From the NCBI RefSeq assembly GCF_030408755.1, contig NZ_CP047209.1, positions 1,116,001 through 1,180,000 on the forward strand: DNA of 64,000 nt. The letters run 5' to 3'. The notes under the pieces were generated by a model, which did no database searches, had not been told where the DNA came from, and saw only the letters and a list, made by a program, of their open reading frames with translations. Of the stretch, positions 37,010 to 46,241 are shown one piece after another. A program made the position numbers and the translations under genes. The DNA is from Corynebacterium felinum. Lineage in GTDB: Bacteria > Actinomycetota > Actinomycetes > Mycobacteriales > Mycobacteriaceae. Within the stretch, counting starts at the first letter, position 1. Every line of letters starts with the position of its first letter.

Positions 37010-38151
37010 GTTTAAGCCCAGACGAAGTTCGATTTTTACGCACCTGCGAGATCCCTAGTGACCGCGAACTATCCGCGCGTTCAGCCATTGAAGACGCAGA
37101 GTTTTTCCGTCGCGCTTTCGGCAAATTCGGCCGCGCTGCCTTTGAATTAGCGAAAGCGCGTAGCGCACATAAACTTCCCGATTCCTGGCTGATGTGCCAC
37201 GAGTCGATGCAACAGGCAACCCCACCTGCTGTGGCACAGGTGCGAGCCCGTCGCATTGCCCGTCTTTTCCCCGATGCGCTTGTTCATGACGTGACCTGCT
37301 CTATCGGTACCGAAGCGCACGCGTGTGTAGAGGAAAAACTGAACTATTATGGTTCAGATTTAGATCTTTCGCGCATCCTCATGGCGCAGCATAATGTTTC
37401 CGCTCCCTTCCATATCGCGGATGCACTGCAACCAGCTATGCGTGCGGATATTGTGATCGCTGATCCTGCGCGCCGAGCGAAAGGGCGCAGGATTTTCAAA
37501 CCCGAGGATCTCCTTCCGCCGCTCCCAGACCTGATCAACGCGCACCCTCAGGCGCTGTTAGCGATCAAATGCGCACCGGGCATTGATTTTTCCGAATGGG
37601 ATGGCCTTGTTAGCGTGGTCAGTACGACCACGGGAGTGAAAGAGGCATGCCTGTATAGCGGCGCACTGTCTGAAGGGCATCGCCGCGAAGCTGTGATGAT
37701 CACCAATTCCGGCGTTGATACGGTGACTGATGCATTGCCTGACGACGTCGGCGCGGGCGAACCAGGGAAATATATTCTTGATCCCGATGGTGCTGTGGTG
37801 CGCGCCGGGTTGGTGCGTCATTATGCGCATCGTGAGGGTTTGTGGATGTTGGATGAGCGGATTGCGTATCTCACGGGGGATGAAATTCCACTGGGGCGGA
37901 GTGGATTCGAATACATTGAGACTGTCCCGATGAAGAAACTCAAAGCGGCTTTAAAGGCCCATGACGCTGGGACTATTGAAATTTTGGTCCGTGGTGTTGA
38001 TTGTGATCCGGATACGTTGCGCAAAAAGTTGGCGTTGAAGGGGAAGACCCCAATGACGGTGGTGCTTACACGCATTGGAACTCAGGGTGTGGCGTTGGTG
38101 TGTCGGGCACGTGAGTTTCGTCATGCTGCCGTGAGCGAGGTTGCGGGCTAA
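37006..38151 (+). CDS. Class I SAM methyltransferase with THUMP-like domain
   Basis: A 381-residue protein whose middle part is a methyltransferase fold. VHDVTCSIGTEAH is the SAM-binding turn, YYGSDLDLSRILMAQHN the ribose-binding acidic strand, and IVIADPARRAKGRRI the catalytic-loop position (DPxR). The last 70 residues form the THUMP-like domain (GTIEILVRGVDCDPDTLRKKLALKG) often seen in RNA-modifying enzymes. An rRNA or tRNA substrate is therefore likely but unproven. Coupled to the NUDIX gene by a 4-base overlap. Confidence 0.8.
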   Translation: MSLSPDEVRFLRTCEIPSDRELSARSAIEDAEFFRRAFGKFGRAAFELAKARSAHKLPDSWLMCHESMQQATPPAVAQVRARRIARLFPDALVHDVTCSIGTEAHACVEEKLNYYGSDLDLSRILMAQHNVSAPFHIADALQPAMRADIVIADPARRAKGRRIFKPEDLLPPLPDLINAHPQALLAIKCAPGIDFSEWDGLVSVVSTTTGVKEACLYSGALSEGHRREAVMITNSGVDTVTDALPDDVGAGEPGKYILDPDGAVVRAGLVRHYAHREGLWMLDERIAYLTGDEIPLGRSGFEYIETVPMKKLKAALKAHDAGTIEILVRGVDCDPDTLRKKLALKGKTPMTVVLTRIGTQGVALVCRAREFRHAAVSEVAG

Positions 38152-38190
38152 ACTGTCTTCTTTAGTACGAATTATTGAGAAAGGGCGATG

Positions 38191-38964
38191 ATGCCAGCGA
38201 TTGTTGTGTTGGTCAAAAGTGTTCCAGATACGTGGTCGGTGAAGAGCTTGGAAGCTGACTTCACGTTGGACCGTAACAGCGTGGATAATGTGCTTGATGA
38301 GATTAATGAGTTTGCAGTTGAGCAGGCTTTGCGGTTGAAGGAAGCACATGCAGGCTACGAGGTTGTGGCATTGTCTGCTGGTACGGGGGAAGAGGCACTG
38401 CGCAAGGCATTGGCTATGGGTGCGGATTCCGCTGTGCAGGTTGTTGATGATGCGCTCGCTGGTTCTGATGTGTTGGGTACTGCGTGGGCGTTGACGAATG
38501 CGCTGAATCAAATCCCTGACGTGGCTTTGATTGTTGCCGGTGTTGCATCGTCTGATGGTGCGATGGGTGCGCTGCCGGGCATTCTTGCCGAGTACCGTAA
38601 CCAGCCTGCCTTAACATCTTGCAAGTCGGTTGAACTTGCCGACGGCCAGGTCAAGGCCGTCCGTGAGACTCGCGATGGTGATTTCGCTATCGAGGCTGCT
38701 ATGCCCGCAATCGTGACTGTTACTGATAAGGCTGATAAGCCCCGTTACCCGAACTTTAAGGGAATTATGGCGGCGAAGAAGGCTGAGATTCGGGTGTGGG
38801 ACTTGGCTGCAATTGGGGTGTCGGCTGAGAATGTGGGCTTGGAGCGTGCTGCAACTCGCGTATCGACGGCGGTGCCACGTCCTACGCGCAGCCAGGGTGA
38901 GATGATTTATGGCGATGCTCAGACTCAGGCAGAAAAGATCGTCGATTTCATTAAGAATTCTTAA
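38191..38964 (+). CDS. fixA: Electron transfer flavoprotein subunit beta
   Basis: Beta subunit of the ETF that takes electrons from acyl-CoA dehydrogenases and similar flavoenzymes. It has 257 residues and binds AMP. Recognisable stretches are VEQALRLKEAHAGYEVVALSAGTGEEALRKALAMGAD and the recognition-loop region PRYPNFKGIMAAKKAEIRVWDL. Two ATG codons are adjacent; the second (38191) is preferred, as GAAAGGG then lies at better spacing. The alpha subunit follows after 30 bases, and the two make one heterodimer. Also called etfB. Confidence 0.94.
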   Translation: MPAIVVLVKSVPDTWSVKSLEADFTLDRNSVDNVLDEINEFAVEQALRLKEAHAGYEVVALSAGTGEEALRKALAMGADSAVQVVDDALAGSDVLGTAWALTNALNQIPDVALIVAGVASSDGAMGALPGILAEYRNQPALTSCKSVELADGQVKAVRETRDGDFAIEAAMPAIVTVTDKADKPRYPNFKGIMAAKKAEIRVWDLAAIGVSAENVGLERAATRVSTAVPRPTRSQGEMIYGDAQTQAEKIVDFIKNS

Positions 38965-38994
38965 TACTTTTTTCAAGCCTTGAGGAGTTTGAAC

Positions 38995-39948
38995 ATGTCT
39001 AATGCTTATGTTTTGGTGGAATACACTGGGGATCAGGTCGCAGCTGCGACTGCGGAATTGATTACTGCAGCGAAGGTTTTCGGGGCGGTCACCGCCGTGG
39101 TGGTGGGTACTGAAGGGGCGCATCTTCCGCTCGTCGATACGCTTGCTGCGTTGGGTGCGGATCAGATTGTGGCAGCTGAGGGCGCTGATGTGGCGTCTCG
39201 AATCGTGCTGCCGGAAACGGATGCGCTGTCGATGCTGGCCGCGAGTGCTCCTGCTCCCATCATTATTGACGCTGGCGCGCACGGCAATGAGATTGCTGGT
39301 CGCCTCGCTGCCCGTTTGGCTTCGGGTGTGTTGTGCGATGTTGTGGGCATTAATGCGGATCGCTCCGCACAGATGAGCATTTTTGGTGATTCCATTGAAG
39401 TCACCGCAGTAGTTGGCGGTAACAGCCCGATTTACACTCTGCGCCCTGGTGCGGTTGAGCCGAAGCCGACCCCTGGTGCTGGGGTGGTGAGCACTTTCGC
39501 GCTACCAGCTGCCACGGTGAAGGATGTGACCGTGACCAAATTCACCCCAGCGCCGAAGGGTGATCGCCCTGATTTGGCGCAGGCGAAGGTCGTGGTTGCG
39601 GGTGGCCGTGGCCTTGATTCTGCGGAGGGCTTTAGCAACGTTGCTGAGCCTTTGGCTGATGTGTTGGATGCTGCTGTTGGCGCGACTCGCGATGCGGTGG
39701 ACTTGGGCTGGTATGGCCCACAATTCCAGGTTGGCCAGACTGGTGTGACAGTCAGCCCAGATTTGTACATTGGTTTGGGTATTTCCGGTGCAATCCAGCA
39801 CACCTCTGGTATGCAGACTGCCCGCAAGATTGTTGTGATCAACAATGATGAAGATGCGCCTTTCTTCCAGATCGCTGATTTGGGTGTTGTGGGCGACGTG
39901 CATGAGGTTGTTCCTCGTGTGATTGAGGAATTGAAGAAGCGGGGCTAG
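38995..39948 (+). CDS. fixB: Electron transfer flavoprotein subunit alpha
   Basis: Alpha subunit of ETF, 317 residues, carrying the FAD. The C-terminal FAD-binding part is clear: VVAGGRGLDSAEGF, VGQTGVTVSPDLYIGLGISGAIQHTSGMQTARKIVVINNDEDAPFFQIADLGVVGD is spread over residues about 200-305. The N-terminal half has the acidic adenine-nucleotide-like fold of the family. The ATG at 38995 follows TTGAGGAG at ideal spacing. A cysteine desulfurase begins five bases after its stop. Also called etfA. Confidence 0.94.
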   Translation: MSNAYVLVEYTGDQVAAATAELITAAKVFGAVTAVVVGTEGAHLPLVDTLAALGADQIVAAEGADVASRIVLPETDALSMLAASAPAPIIIDAGAHGNEIAGRLAARLASGVLCDVVGINADRSAQMSIFGDSIEVTAVVGGNSPIYTLRPGAVEPKPTPGAGVVSTFALPAATVKDVTVTKFTPAPKGDRPDLAQAKVVVAGGRGLDSAEGFSNVAEPLADVLDAAVGATRDAVDLGWYGPQFQVGQTGVTVSPDLYIGLGISGAIQHTSGMQTARKIVVINNDEDAPFFQIADLGVVGDVHEVVPRVIEELKKRG

Positions 39949-39953
39949 ACGCG

Positions 39954-41048
39954 GTGTTGTACTTCGATCATGCAGCCACTACTCCGATGCGTGAAAGTGC
40001 GAAAGATGCGTGGCTTGAGGCAAGCTCGGCGCTGAACCCATCTGGGCAGTACGCGCTGGGGCGTCGAGCGCGAAGCTTGCTTGACGACGCCCGCGAAACG
40101 GTGGCGAAAGTATTTGGCTGCGACCCGATCGAAGTAATTTTCACCGCCAGTGGCACTGAATCGGTCAATATTGCGCTGAAAGGCTTCTACGCGATCAGTC
40201 CGCATTCAAAAGTTGTGATCAGTGCCATTGAGCATTCCGCAGTGTACGAAACTGCCCAATTCCTTGGTGATGTGGACTTGCTTCCCGTCACTAGGGAAGG
40301 TTTCGTCCACGATCCCCACAACATACTGGCACAGCCAGCGGCGGTAGTCAGCTGCATGTGGGCCAACAATGAAACAGGCGCCATCCAGCCAATAGAGCAG
40401 ATCATCGCTGCTACCGATGCACCAGTGCACGTTGACGCGGTTCAAGCGGTGGGAAAAGTTCCCATTAATTTCCATGCTTTAGGTGCCGCCAGCCTCGCGA
40501 TGAGTGGGCATAAATTCGGTGGCCCACGTGGGGTGGGGGTGTTGCTTGCCAAGCGCAGTCCAGCACCCGCCCCACTGTTTCATGGCGGTGGGCAGGAGCG
40601 CGGTATTCGTTCCGGAACAGTGGATGTCGCTGGCGCGTGTGGTTTTGCCGCAGCATTGACTGAGGTTGTTGCCACCATGGATGAAGAACAGCAGCGCTTA
40701 GCGGCGCTTAAAGACATGATCATTGCTGCATTACCTGAGGATTCTATTCTCAACACCCCGAAGCATTCGTTGGCAACGCATGTTAATGTGTCGTTTCCTG
40801 GTGCTGAGGGCGATAGTTTGATCATGCTGTTAGATTCTCAAGGTTTCGCACTCGCGACCGGTTCTGCCTGCGCTAATGGTGTGAATCGGGCCTCGCGGGT
40901 GCTTTTGGCCCAAGGCGTTGATGAAAAAACCGCCCGCGGTACGCTAAGGATCAGTTTGGGCTACACCACCACTGAAGATGAGGTAGCCCAGCTGATCGAA
41001 GCGTTACCGAAGGCGGTCGCCATTGCCCGCCAAGCGGGCATGGCCTAG
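39954..41048 (+). CDS. Cysteine desulfurase (NifS/IscS family)
   Basis: Removes sulfur from cysteine as a protein-bound persulfide for thiolation or Fe-S assembly. It has 364 residues. The PLP lysine sits in SLAMSGHKFGGPRGVG, the PLP-stacking region in MWANNETGAIQP, and the catalytic cysteine in the loop LATGSACANGVNRASR. The GTG start comes five bases after fixB with no clear ribosome site, so it relies on coupling. mnmA, which uses such sulfur for tRNA 2-thiouridine, lies two genes downstream; a functional link is plausible but inferred. In C. glutamicum the gene here is called nifS2. Confidence 0.92.
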   Translation: MLYFDHAATTPMRESAKDAWLEASSALNPSGQYALGRRARSLLDDARETVAKVFGCDPIEVIFTASGTESVNIALKGFYAISPHSKVVISAIEHSAVYETAQFLGDVDLLPVTREGFVHDPHNILAQPAAVVSCMWANNETGAIQPIEQIIAATDAPVHVDAVQAVGKVPINFHALGAASLAMSGHKFGGPRGVGVLLAKRSPAPAPLFHGGGQERGIRSGTVDVAGACGFAAALTEVVATMDEEQQRLAALKDMIIAALPEDSILNTPKHSLATHVNVSFPGAEGDSLIMLLDSQGFALATGSACANGVNRASRVLLAQGVDEKTARGTLRISLGYTTTEDEVAQLIEALPKAVAIARQAGMA

Positions 41049-42220
41049 TCTTTCTGGGAGTTTTCTTCAGCCTGAGAGGGGTCCTCGAAAGGTAGGTTGT
41101 CTTTTACCTTGAGAGGAACCTTAGCCCCAGCGGTGGTTGGCTCGTCATCTTCAGCGTCAATTCCGAAGCCTTTGGCGTACACCGGCCAAGAATCCTTCAT
41201 GTCTTTTTCCCAGTAATACCAGGTGTGCACACCGGTATTGCGGAACTTGAAGGTGGCGGGGATATCGAGCTGGTTGAGCTTGGCTTTCAAATCATGAGTG
41301 CATGCATTTGTTGCGGCCTCGATAATCCCACCGACGACCGTGACTTCGGAAGAGGAGGCGAGGGTCTCAATCCACTTTTCGCCCTTGATCTTGATGTTGT
41401 CGTAGAACTCGCGGTCAGAGATCAGACCCGAGCCATTGGATACGTAGATTGTTTTTCCGCGCAGGCCCTCAGCCTGAATCAGCGCATCGTGTTCAATATT
41501 GGTATCGGAGCCCAGTGGACCCCAAATCGATTCTGGGGTCTCCCCGTCACGTTCCATGGTGAAATTGGCGAACAGGGAAGGGAAAGCTTTCGAGGTGGCT
41601 GCGCAACCGGAATATGATCCGACCACATTGTAGAAATCCTCATTGCGTTCAGCCAGCAGTAGGGAAGAGGTGGCCGACATGCTCATGCCGACGATGCCAC
41701 GGTTGTTCGGGTCAGCCTGAATTTCAGGCTCAATCTCTGAAGGAAGCTCCTTGGTGAGAAACGTTTCCCATTTTTGTGGGCCCTTGGCGTACTCAGTGCC
41801 TTGGGCGTCGCGAACCCAGTCCACATAGTAGGTAAACGCCCCACGCATAGGAATAACAACGTTGACATTCTTCTTCCAGTAGAAATCGAGCGCCTCAGTG
41901 TGAGTCACCCACGACACAGACTGCTCCCCACCGCCGGCACCATTGAGGAGATAAATCACAGGGCGGTTCGGATCTTTCGCCTTGAGAACCACCACTGGGA
42001 TTTCACGGCCCAACATGGAAGGGGACTTTATAGAGTATTCAGCAATCCGCTCATCGTTATGGATTCGGTTGAGGCTGTCGATGCGTGCCCGCCACTTGTC
42101 ATCATTAAATTCGCCCTTTTCGGGGCGGTCGGATTTAGTGATGAGCATGGGCGAAGCCGAGGCGACAGGAGCTCCCGCCAAGCAGCTTATAAGAACTAGG
42201 GTGGAAGCAATCCGACGCAT
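41045..42220 (-). CDS. Secreted mycolyltransferase-like esterase
   Basis: A 391-residue exported alpha/beta hydrolase of the antigen 85/corynomycolyltransferase family, which moves mycolic acids between trehalose and the cell wall. A signal peptide (MRRIASTLVLISCLAGAPVASA) is followed by PVIYLLNGAGGGEQSVSW. The nucleophile serine comes in RGIVGMSMSATSSLLLA, and the catalytic histidine in NTGVHTWYYWEKDM. The last 40 residues are a charged tail (EDDEPTTAGAKV). The ATG at 42220 has GAGGAG in front. It converges on the desulfurase gene with a 4-base overlap of stop codons, leaving no room for a separate terminator. Confidence 0.9.
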   Translation of the reverse strand: MRRIASTLVLISCLAGAPVASASPMLITKSDRPEKGEFNDDKWRARIDSLNRIHNDERIAEYSIKSPSMLGREIPVVVLKAKDPNRPVIYLLNGAGGGEQSVSWVTHTEALDFYWKKNVNVVIPMRGAFTYYVDWVRDAQGTEYAKGPQKWETFLTKELPSEIEPEIQADPNNRGIVGMSMSATSSLLLAERNEDFYNVVGSYSGCAATSKAFPSLFANFTMERDGETPESIWGPLGSDTNIEHDALIQAEGLRGKTIYVSNGSGLISDREFYDNIKIKGEKWIETLASSSEVTVVGGIIEAATNACTHDLKAKLNQLDIPATFKFRNTGVHTWYYWEKDMKDSWPVYAKGFGIDAEDDEPTTAGAKVPLKVKDNLPFEDPSQAEENSQKD

Positions 42221-42262
42221 ACGTCTCCTCAACAGCTTGAAAAAATAATGTCCCCTTTCTCA

Positions 42263-43048
42263 TCACCCTACCATGAATGCACGGACCCACTCATCGTTTT
42301 TCATCTGCGCAGGAACCCCACCTTGCAGCAGTTCGCGCGTAATTTCCGGCAGAACAGGCACAGGTTTATCGGAACCAACCAGAATAATATTGCCGTAGCG
42401 GCGTCCCTTCAACATCGAAGGATCTGCAATGACGGCAAGGTGAGCAAAAACTTCCGCCATGCCCCGTAGCTCTGCTTTGGCACCCTTGAGGTCCTTATGA
42501 TCGCCACAGTTTGCGATGTAGAGTCCGCCGTCGGACAATGATGCATGAATTTGGCGGTAAAATGCCAGCTCGCACAAATTATCGGGGGTGACAGCCTGGG
42601 CGAACACATCACGAATCACGACGTCGCGCGACTGCGGAACAAAAGTATCGGCAACTGCTCTCGCCTCGCCCGCACGAATTTTCAACTGCGGTGCTGCCGG
42701 GAGCTGGAACCATTGCCGCACTAGCTGGGTGAGCTCACTGTCGAGCTCAACAACAGAGTTGCGGGAGCGCGGATATTTCGCCACGAAATAGCGGGGGAGG
42801 GAACACGCCCCACCGCCCAAATGCGTGACACGCAGCTTGTCGACGTCGAAACGCTGCTCGATGAGTGGGCACAACGCAACAATCCAACGCATGTACTCGT
42901 ACTCAAGCCTTAAAGGATCGTCACTAATGTGCGAACTTGGCACGTGGTTGACAAAAATTTCATAGCCCCCGTGCGGATCAACCCGCACCTCAACCTCGCC
43001 CGTTGAGGTTTGATACGTCCCTGCAATAGTTTCTCGTTTTCTACCCAC
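42263..43048 (-). CDS. Spermidine synthase-like methyltransferase-fold protein
   Basis: A 261-residue protein with a spermidine-synthase fold. An N-terminal beta part (GEVEVRVDPHGGYEIFVNHVPSSH) precedes the Rossmann domain with VTHLGGGACSLPRYFVAKYPRSRNSVVELDSEL, where GGGACSLPR replaces the usual GGGDGG. The DVVIRDVFAQAVTPDNL stretch lacks the aspartates expected for polyamine binding. It may bind a dcSAM-like or SAM ligand but probably is not a true spermidine synthase. It starts with GTG; no ribosome site is visible, and TAGTAT lies 9 bases before. Diverges from mnmA. Confidence 0.78.
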   Translation of the reverse strand: MGRKRETIAGTYQTSTGEVEVRVDPHGGYEIFVNHVPSSHISDDPLRLEYEYMRWIVALCPLIEQRFDVDKLRVTHLGGGACSLPRYFVAKYPRSRNSVVELDSELTQLVRQWFQLPAAPQLKIRAGEARAVADTFVPQSRDVVIRDVFAQAVTPDNLCELAFYRQIHASLSDGGLYIANCGDHKDLKGAKAELRGMAEVFAHLAVIADPSMLKGRRYGNIILVGSDKPVPVLPEITRELLQGGVPAQMKNDEWVRAFMVG

Positions 43049-43098
43049 GAGAAGTCAATACTAAAGTAGATAAGTCCCGATGACATAAGAGGAGAACA

Positions 43099-44175
43099 AT
43101 GAGAGTACTTGCAGCAATGAGCGGTGGCGTCGATTCCGCCGTCGCCGCCGCACGCGCACTCCAGGCCGGACACGAGGTTGTCGGCGTGCACCTAGCACTC
43201 AGCCGCGACCCGCAAGCCGTGCGCGAATCATCCCGCGGCTGCTGCTCGCTGGAAGACTCAGCAGACGCCCGCCGCGTGTGCGACAAGCTTGGAATCCCGT
43301 TCTACGTATGGGACTTCTCAGACCGCTTCAAAGCTGACGTCATCGATGATTTCGTCGACTCCTACACCCGTGGTGAAACCCCGAACCCCTGCCTGCGCTG
43401 CAACGAAAAAATCAAGTTCGAAGCCCTGCTTGAGCGTGGCATCGCACTCGGCTTCGACGCAGTAGTCACCGGGCACTACGCCCGCCTTGGGGAGGACGGC
43501 TACCTGCGCCGCGGCATCGACCCCAACAAAGACCAGTCCTACGTGCTGGGCGTGTTAGGGGCACACGAAATCGCACACTGCATGTTCCCCGTCGGCGACA
43601 CCGAAAAACCACAAATCCGCGAAGAAGCTAAAGCCCTCGGCTTTTCAGTCGCCTCCAAGCCCGACTCCTACGACATCTGCTTCATCCCCGACGGCAACAC
43701 CCAAGCCTTCCTCGGGCGCCACATCGGGCTGCGACCGGGAATGATCGTGGACACCGAAGGGCGCAAACTCAAAGAACACGACGGTGCGTGGAACTTCACC
43801 ATCGGTCAGCGCAAAGGGCTTGACATCAAGCAACCAGCCACCGACGGCAAACCCCGCTACGTCACCGACATCGACGCCGAAACCGGCACCGTGGTCGTGG
43901 GGGCGAAAGAAGATCTTGTCGTCAACACTATCTACGCCGATCGTCTCAAGTATCTCCACCCCGCCATGACTGGGCGTTTCGACGCCGAAGTCCAGGTTCG
44001 CGCCCACGGCTCCGTTGCCCCCTGCGCTGTCCGCATCGACGGCGATAAGATGACCATCGAACTACGTACGCCACTCAGTGGTGTGGCGAGGGGACAAGCT
44101 GCCGTGATCTACCTTCCCGACCCCGACGGCGACATTGTGGTCGGCTCCGGCACCATTTGCGGAACAGCATCGTGA
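43099..44175 (+). CDS. mnmA: tRNA-specific 2-thiouridylase
   Basis: Inserts sulfur at position 2 of the wobble uridine in Lys, Glu and Gln tRNAs. It has 358 residues. The PP-loop [15 protein letters not shown] begins at residue 9. The two active-site cysteines are Cys101 (in [12 protein letters not shown]) and Cys194 (in [11 protein letters not shown]), matching Cys102 and Cys199 of E. coli. AAGAGGAGAA precedes the ATG. The stop TGA overlaps the GTG start of the next gene. Formerly trmU. Sulfur may come from the cysteine desulfurase encoded upstream. Confidence 0.96.
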   Translation: MRVLAAMSGGVDSAVAAARALQAGHEVVGVHLALSRDPQAVRESSRGCCSLEDSADARRVCDKLGIPFYVWDFSDRFKADVIDDFVDSYTRGETPNPCLRCNEKIKFEALLERGIALGFDAVVTGHYARLGEDGYLRRGIDPNKDQSYVLGVLGAHEIAHCMFPVGDTEKPQIREEAKALGFSVASKPDSYDICFIPDGNTQAFLGRHIGLRPGMIVDTEGRKLKEHDGAWNFTIGQRKGLDIKQPATDGKPRYVTDIDAETGTVVVGAKEDLVVNTIYADRLKYLHPAMTGRFDAEVQVRAHGSVAPCAVRIDGDKMTIELRTPLSGVARGQAAVIYLPDPDGDIVVGSGTICGTAS

Positions 44176-44981
44176 TCTTCCACACCGGTGCACTTTCTGG
44201 AACCTTCGACGAAGCCGCAGACGTCATCGCCTCCGAAACCACACTCCGCACCATTCCCCGTGGCGAAGACTTCGTCGCCTTCACCTGCTCCATGCTTCGC
44301 GAACTACCCGTCGAACGCGGGCCACGAGGCTGGCGACTGAGCCATTCACCCAACCACCGCCTCTGGGATAGTTTCGACCGGAAACTCGACCGACTCGAAG
44401 AACTCTGGGGCACGACGAACCTTTTTGTGTCCGCGCTCGGCCCGTGGAGCCTAGCCGCACAGGTAGAACTGCCCAATGGGCATCTTGCTGTCACCGACAA
44501 AGGAGCGCTGAGGGATATCACCGAAGTGCTTGCTGAATCTTTGGCCAGCCAATACGAAGAACCCCTCCTTAGCGAACTTGAGGCAGGGCAAATTCCAGGC
44601 ACCAGCGATTTCGACGTCATCGCACCGGTGCCTGCCACAGTGCTTGGCGAAAGGCTCGCTGGAATTAAGCAACTAGCAACCAACCACCTTCACGTGGCAC
44701 GCATAGCCCAACCCCACACACTCGTTTTCCCACTCGCTGAGTTGACAGGAACCGAAAAACTTGACCTATTTGGCGAACTCTATTCCTCAGGAATGGATGC
44801 GGTGCTGGCTGTCGAACCCACCTGTACCGTTTCTACAATCTCCCGTCTGTTTGACTGCTTGAGCATCGAACCCCGTGCCCTCGATCTGACCAACGCCAGC
44901 ACGCGCAGCAACCTCCTTGACACCGCCCGCATGCTTGCTGCTATTCGTCAGGTGGATGAGACTCTAGCGCGTGACTTCTAA
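44172..44981 (+). CDS. MetE-like (UROD/methionine synthase fold) protein, short
   Basis: A 269-residue protein that resembles the C-terminal barrel of cobalamin-independent methionine synthase, but is much shorter than true MetE (about 750 residues). Recognisable parts are [17 protein letters not shown] and [14 protein letters not shown]. Also present are [19 protein letters not shown] and the [16 protein letters not shown] region. A zinc-binding His-x-Cys pair typical of MetE is not clear, so methionine synthase activity is doubtful. In mycobacteria and corynebacteria such a gene follows mnmA and precedes ligA. GTG at 44172 overlaps the mnmA stop (GTGA), indicating coupling. Its last 41 bases overlap the converging HNH gene. 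Confidence 0.72.
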   Translation: MIFHTGALSGTFDEAADVIASETTLRTIPRGEDFVAFTCSMLRELPVERGPRGWRLSHSPNHRLWDSFDRKLDRLEELWGTTNLFVSALGPWSLAAQVELPNGHLAVTDKGALRDITEVLAESLASQYEEPLLSELEAGQIPGTSDFDVIAPVPATVLGERLAGIKQLATNHLHVARIAQPHTLVFPLAELTGTEKLDLFGELYSSGMDAVLAVEPTCTVSTISRLFDCLSIEPRALDLTNASTRSNLLDTARMLAAIRQVDETLARDF

Positions 44982-46116
44982 GCAGCTGGACGAAAGTGCG
45001 AAGGTTTTCAGCCCGCGACTCGATACGCTGGGCAAAAGTCTGCCCAAACAAGCGTGATCGCGGCACAGCAAGGTTTGTGGACGTAGAACCATCCGGCAAC
45101 GTCCACGACACCGCACCATCAGCCCTCAGGGCGTAGCTCAATGTACCGGCTGACTTTAAGTTATGGCATCGTCTACATAAAGAAACCAGATTCGACACCT
45201 GCGTATTGGCGCCAGTGAAATTGTGCCAATGATCCCGATCCGTATCCTCAACCCTTCGTGAACAACTAGGGCCACGGCACTGACCATCACGCATATCCAT
45301 GAACGCTTTCATATCGTCCGGGGTGTGATAAGCACACGAAACCTTATCCTCAACACCATCCATGCTGCGCTGAATCGGAACCCACCGCGACCGATCCTCA
45401 GTGCTGAGAAAACCAGCACCGGGAACATAAAGATCATCAGTGCCTTCCAATCGATGTGCATGCACAACAACTTTTACATCGATATCGCGACCGTCAAAGA
45501 AAATCTTGCGTGCAGCCTCCTCCAGACTCACTGAAAAACGCTTCGCCACTGACTTCAACGCCGCCCACATCGCCCGACCCGTCACCGAATCAGTTGTGAT
45601 CTCAAGGCTGCTGCGCCCTTCCGAGACATCTGAAAGTCGAACACCCTTCGGCTCACGAGCGACAACCCCATCAAGATTGTCCACCCCGAACAGATCAGCC
45701 AGAATCGCATTCACATGCTTAATAATCTCACGTGCGGATGGAAGCTCCTGATCATATTTTGTGGGACACAAAAAGTGATACAAGCACGCATCAATAACCT
45801 CATAATGGCGCTCATCCACGCTGCATAAGTGATTAAACACCAGCGAAATTCGGGGCAAATCCAGCAGCCACATCTGCCTTTGCAACCCCAAGACAAGAGG
45901 GAACTGACGAAGCGTATGAAAAGCCATGACGTAATTACATGCCATCCGGGCAGACACGCCCGTGCGTGCCGCCAAAAGCCGCGAATAGGCATCTACATCT
46001 TTATCTAAAAGATCATGACTCAACGGCTCCCAGCGGAGAAAATTCATTCGATTCACTTCGGCAGTCAGTGCTGAAACCTCATGCGAAGGATTCAAGCAGG
46101 AGTAGCAGGGTTCCAT
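44941..46116 (-). CDS. DUF222/13E12-type HNH endonuclease
   Basis: A 391-residue protein with an N-terminal helical DUF222 region and a C-terminal HNH nuclease. CRGPSCSRRVEDTDRDHWHNFTGANTQVSNLVSLCRRCHNLKSAG is spread over residues about 290-335, with two CxxC-like pairs and the His-Asn-His core. This family is multicopy in many actinobacteria; in mycobacteria it belongs to the REP13E12 repeats used as phage attachment sites. A strong AAGGAGGAG lies before the ATG. It is inserted between the MetE-like gene and the exonuclease, next to a large inverted repeat. Either a selfish/mobile nuclease or defence-related; neither can be shown from sequence. Confidence 0.85.
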   Translation of the reverse strand: MEPCYSCLNPSHEVSALTAEVNRMNFLRWEPLSHDLLDKDVDAYSRLLAARTGVSARMACNYVMAFHTLRQFPLVLGLQRQMWLLDLPRISLVFNHLCSVDERHYEVIDACLYHFLCPTKYDQELPSAREIIKHVNAILADLFGVDNLDGVVAREPKGVRLSDVSEGRSSLEITTDSVTGRAMWAALKSVAKRFSVSLEEAARKIFFDGRDIDVKVVVHAHRLEGTDDLYVPGAGFLSTEDRSRWVPIQRSMDGVEDKVSCAYHTPDDMKAFMDMRDGQCRGPSCSRRVEDTDRDHWHNFTGANTQVSNLVSLCRRCHNLKSAGTLSYALRADGAVSWTLPDGSTSTNLAVPRSRLFGQTFAQRIESRAENLRTFVQLLRSHALESHPPDE

Positions 46117-46127
46117 TACTCCTCCTT

Positions 46128-46218
46128 TTGAAAATATAAGAACCTAACCGTGTAAATACTGGTAGAAAAACTACTTCCAACTACCACTATTGTACAAACG
46201 CTTGTTCTATATTTTCAA
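46128..46218. repeat. Nested inverted repeats upstream of the HNH gene
   Basis: TTGAAAATATAAGAAC (46128-46143) and GTTCTATATTTTCAA (46204-46218) are inverted copies with a single extra A. Between them lies a second pair TGGTAG / CTACCA (around 46160-46187). The 91-bp element fills almost the whole spacer between the exonuclease stop and the HNH start. It is AT-rich and could be a small mobile element end pair, an att-like site or a cruciform. Confidence 0.55.
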
Positions 46219-46241
46219 GAGAAAACCTGCTAAATTTTTGA

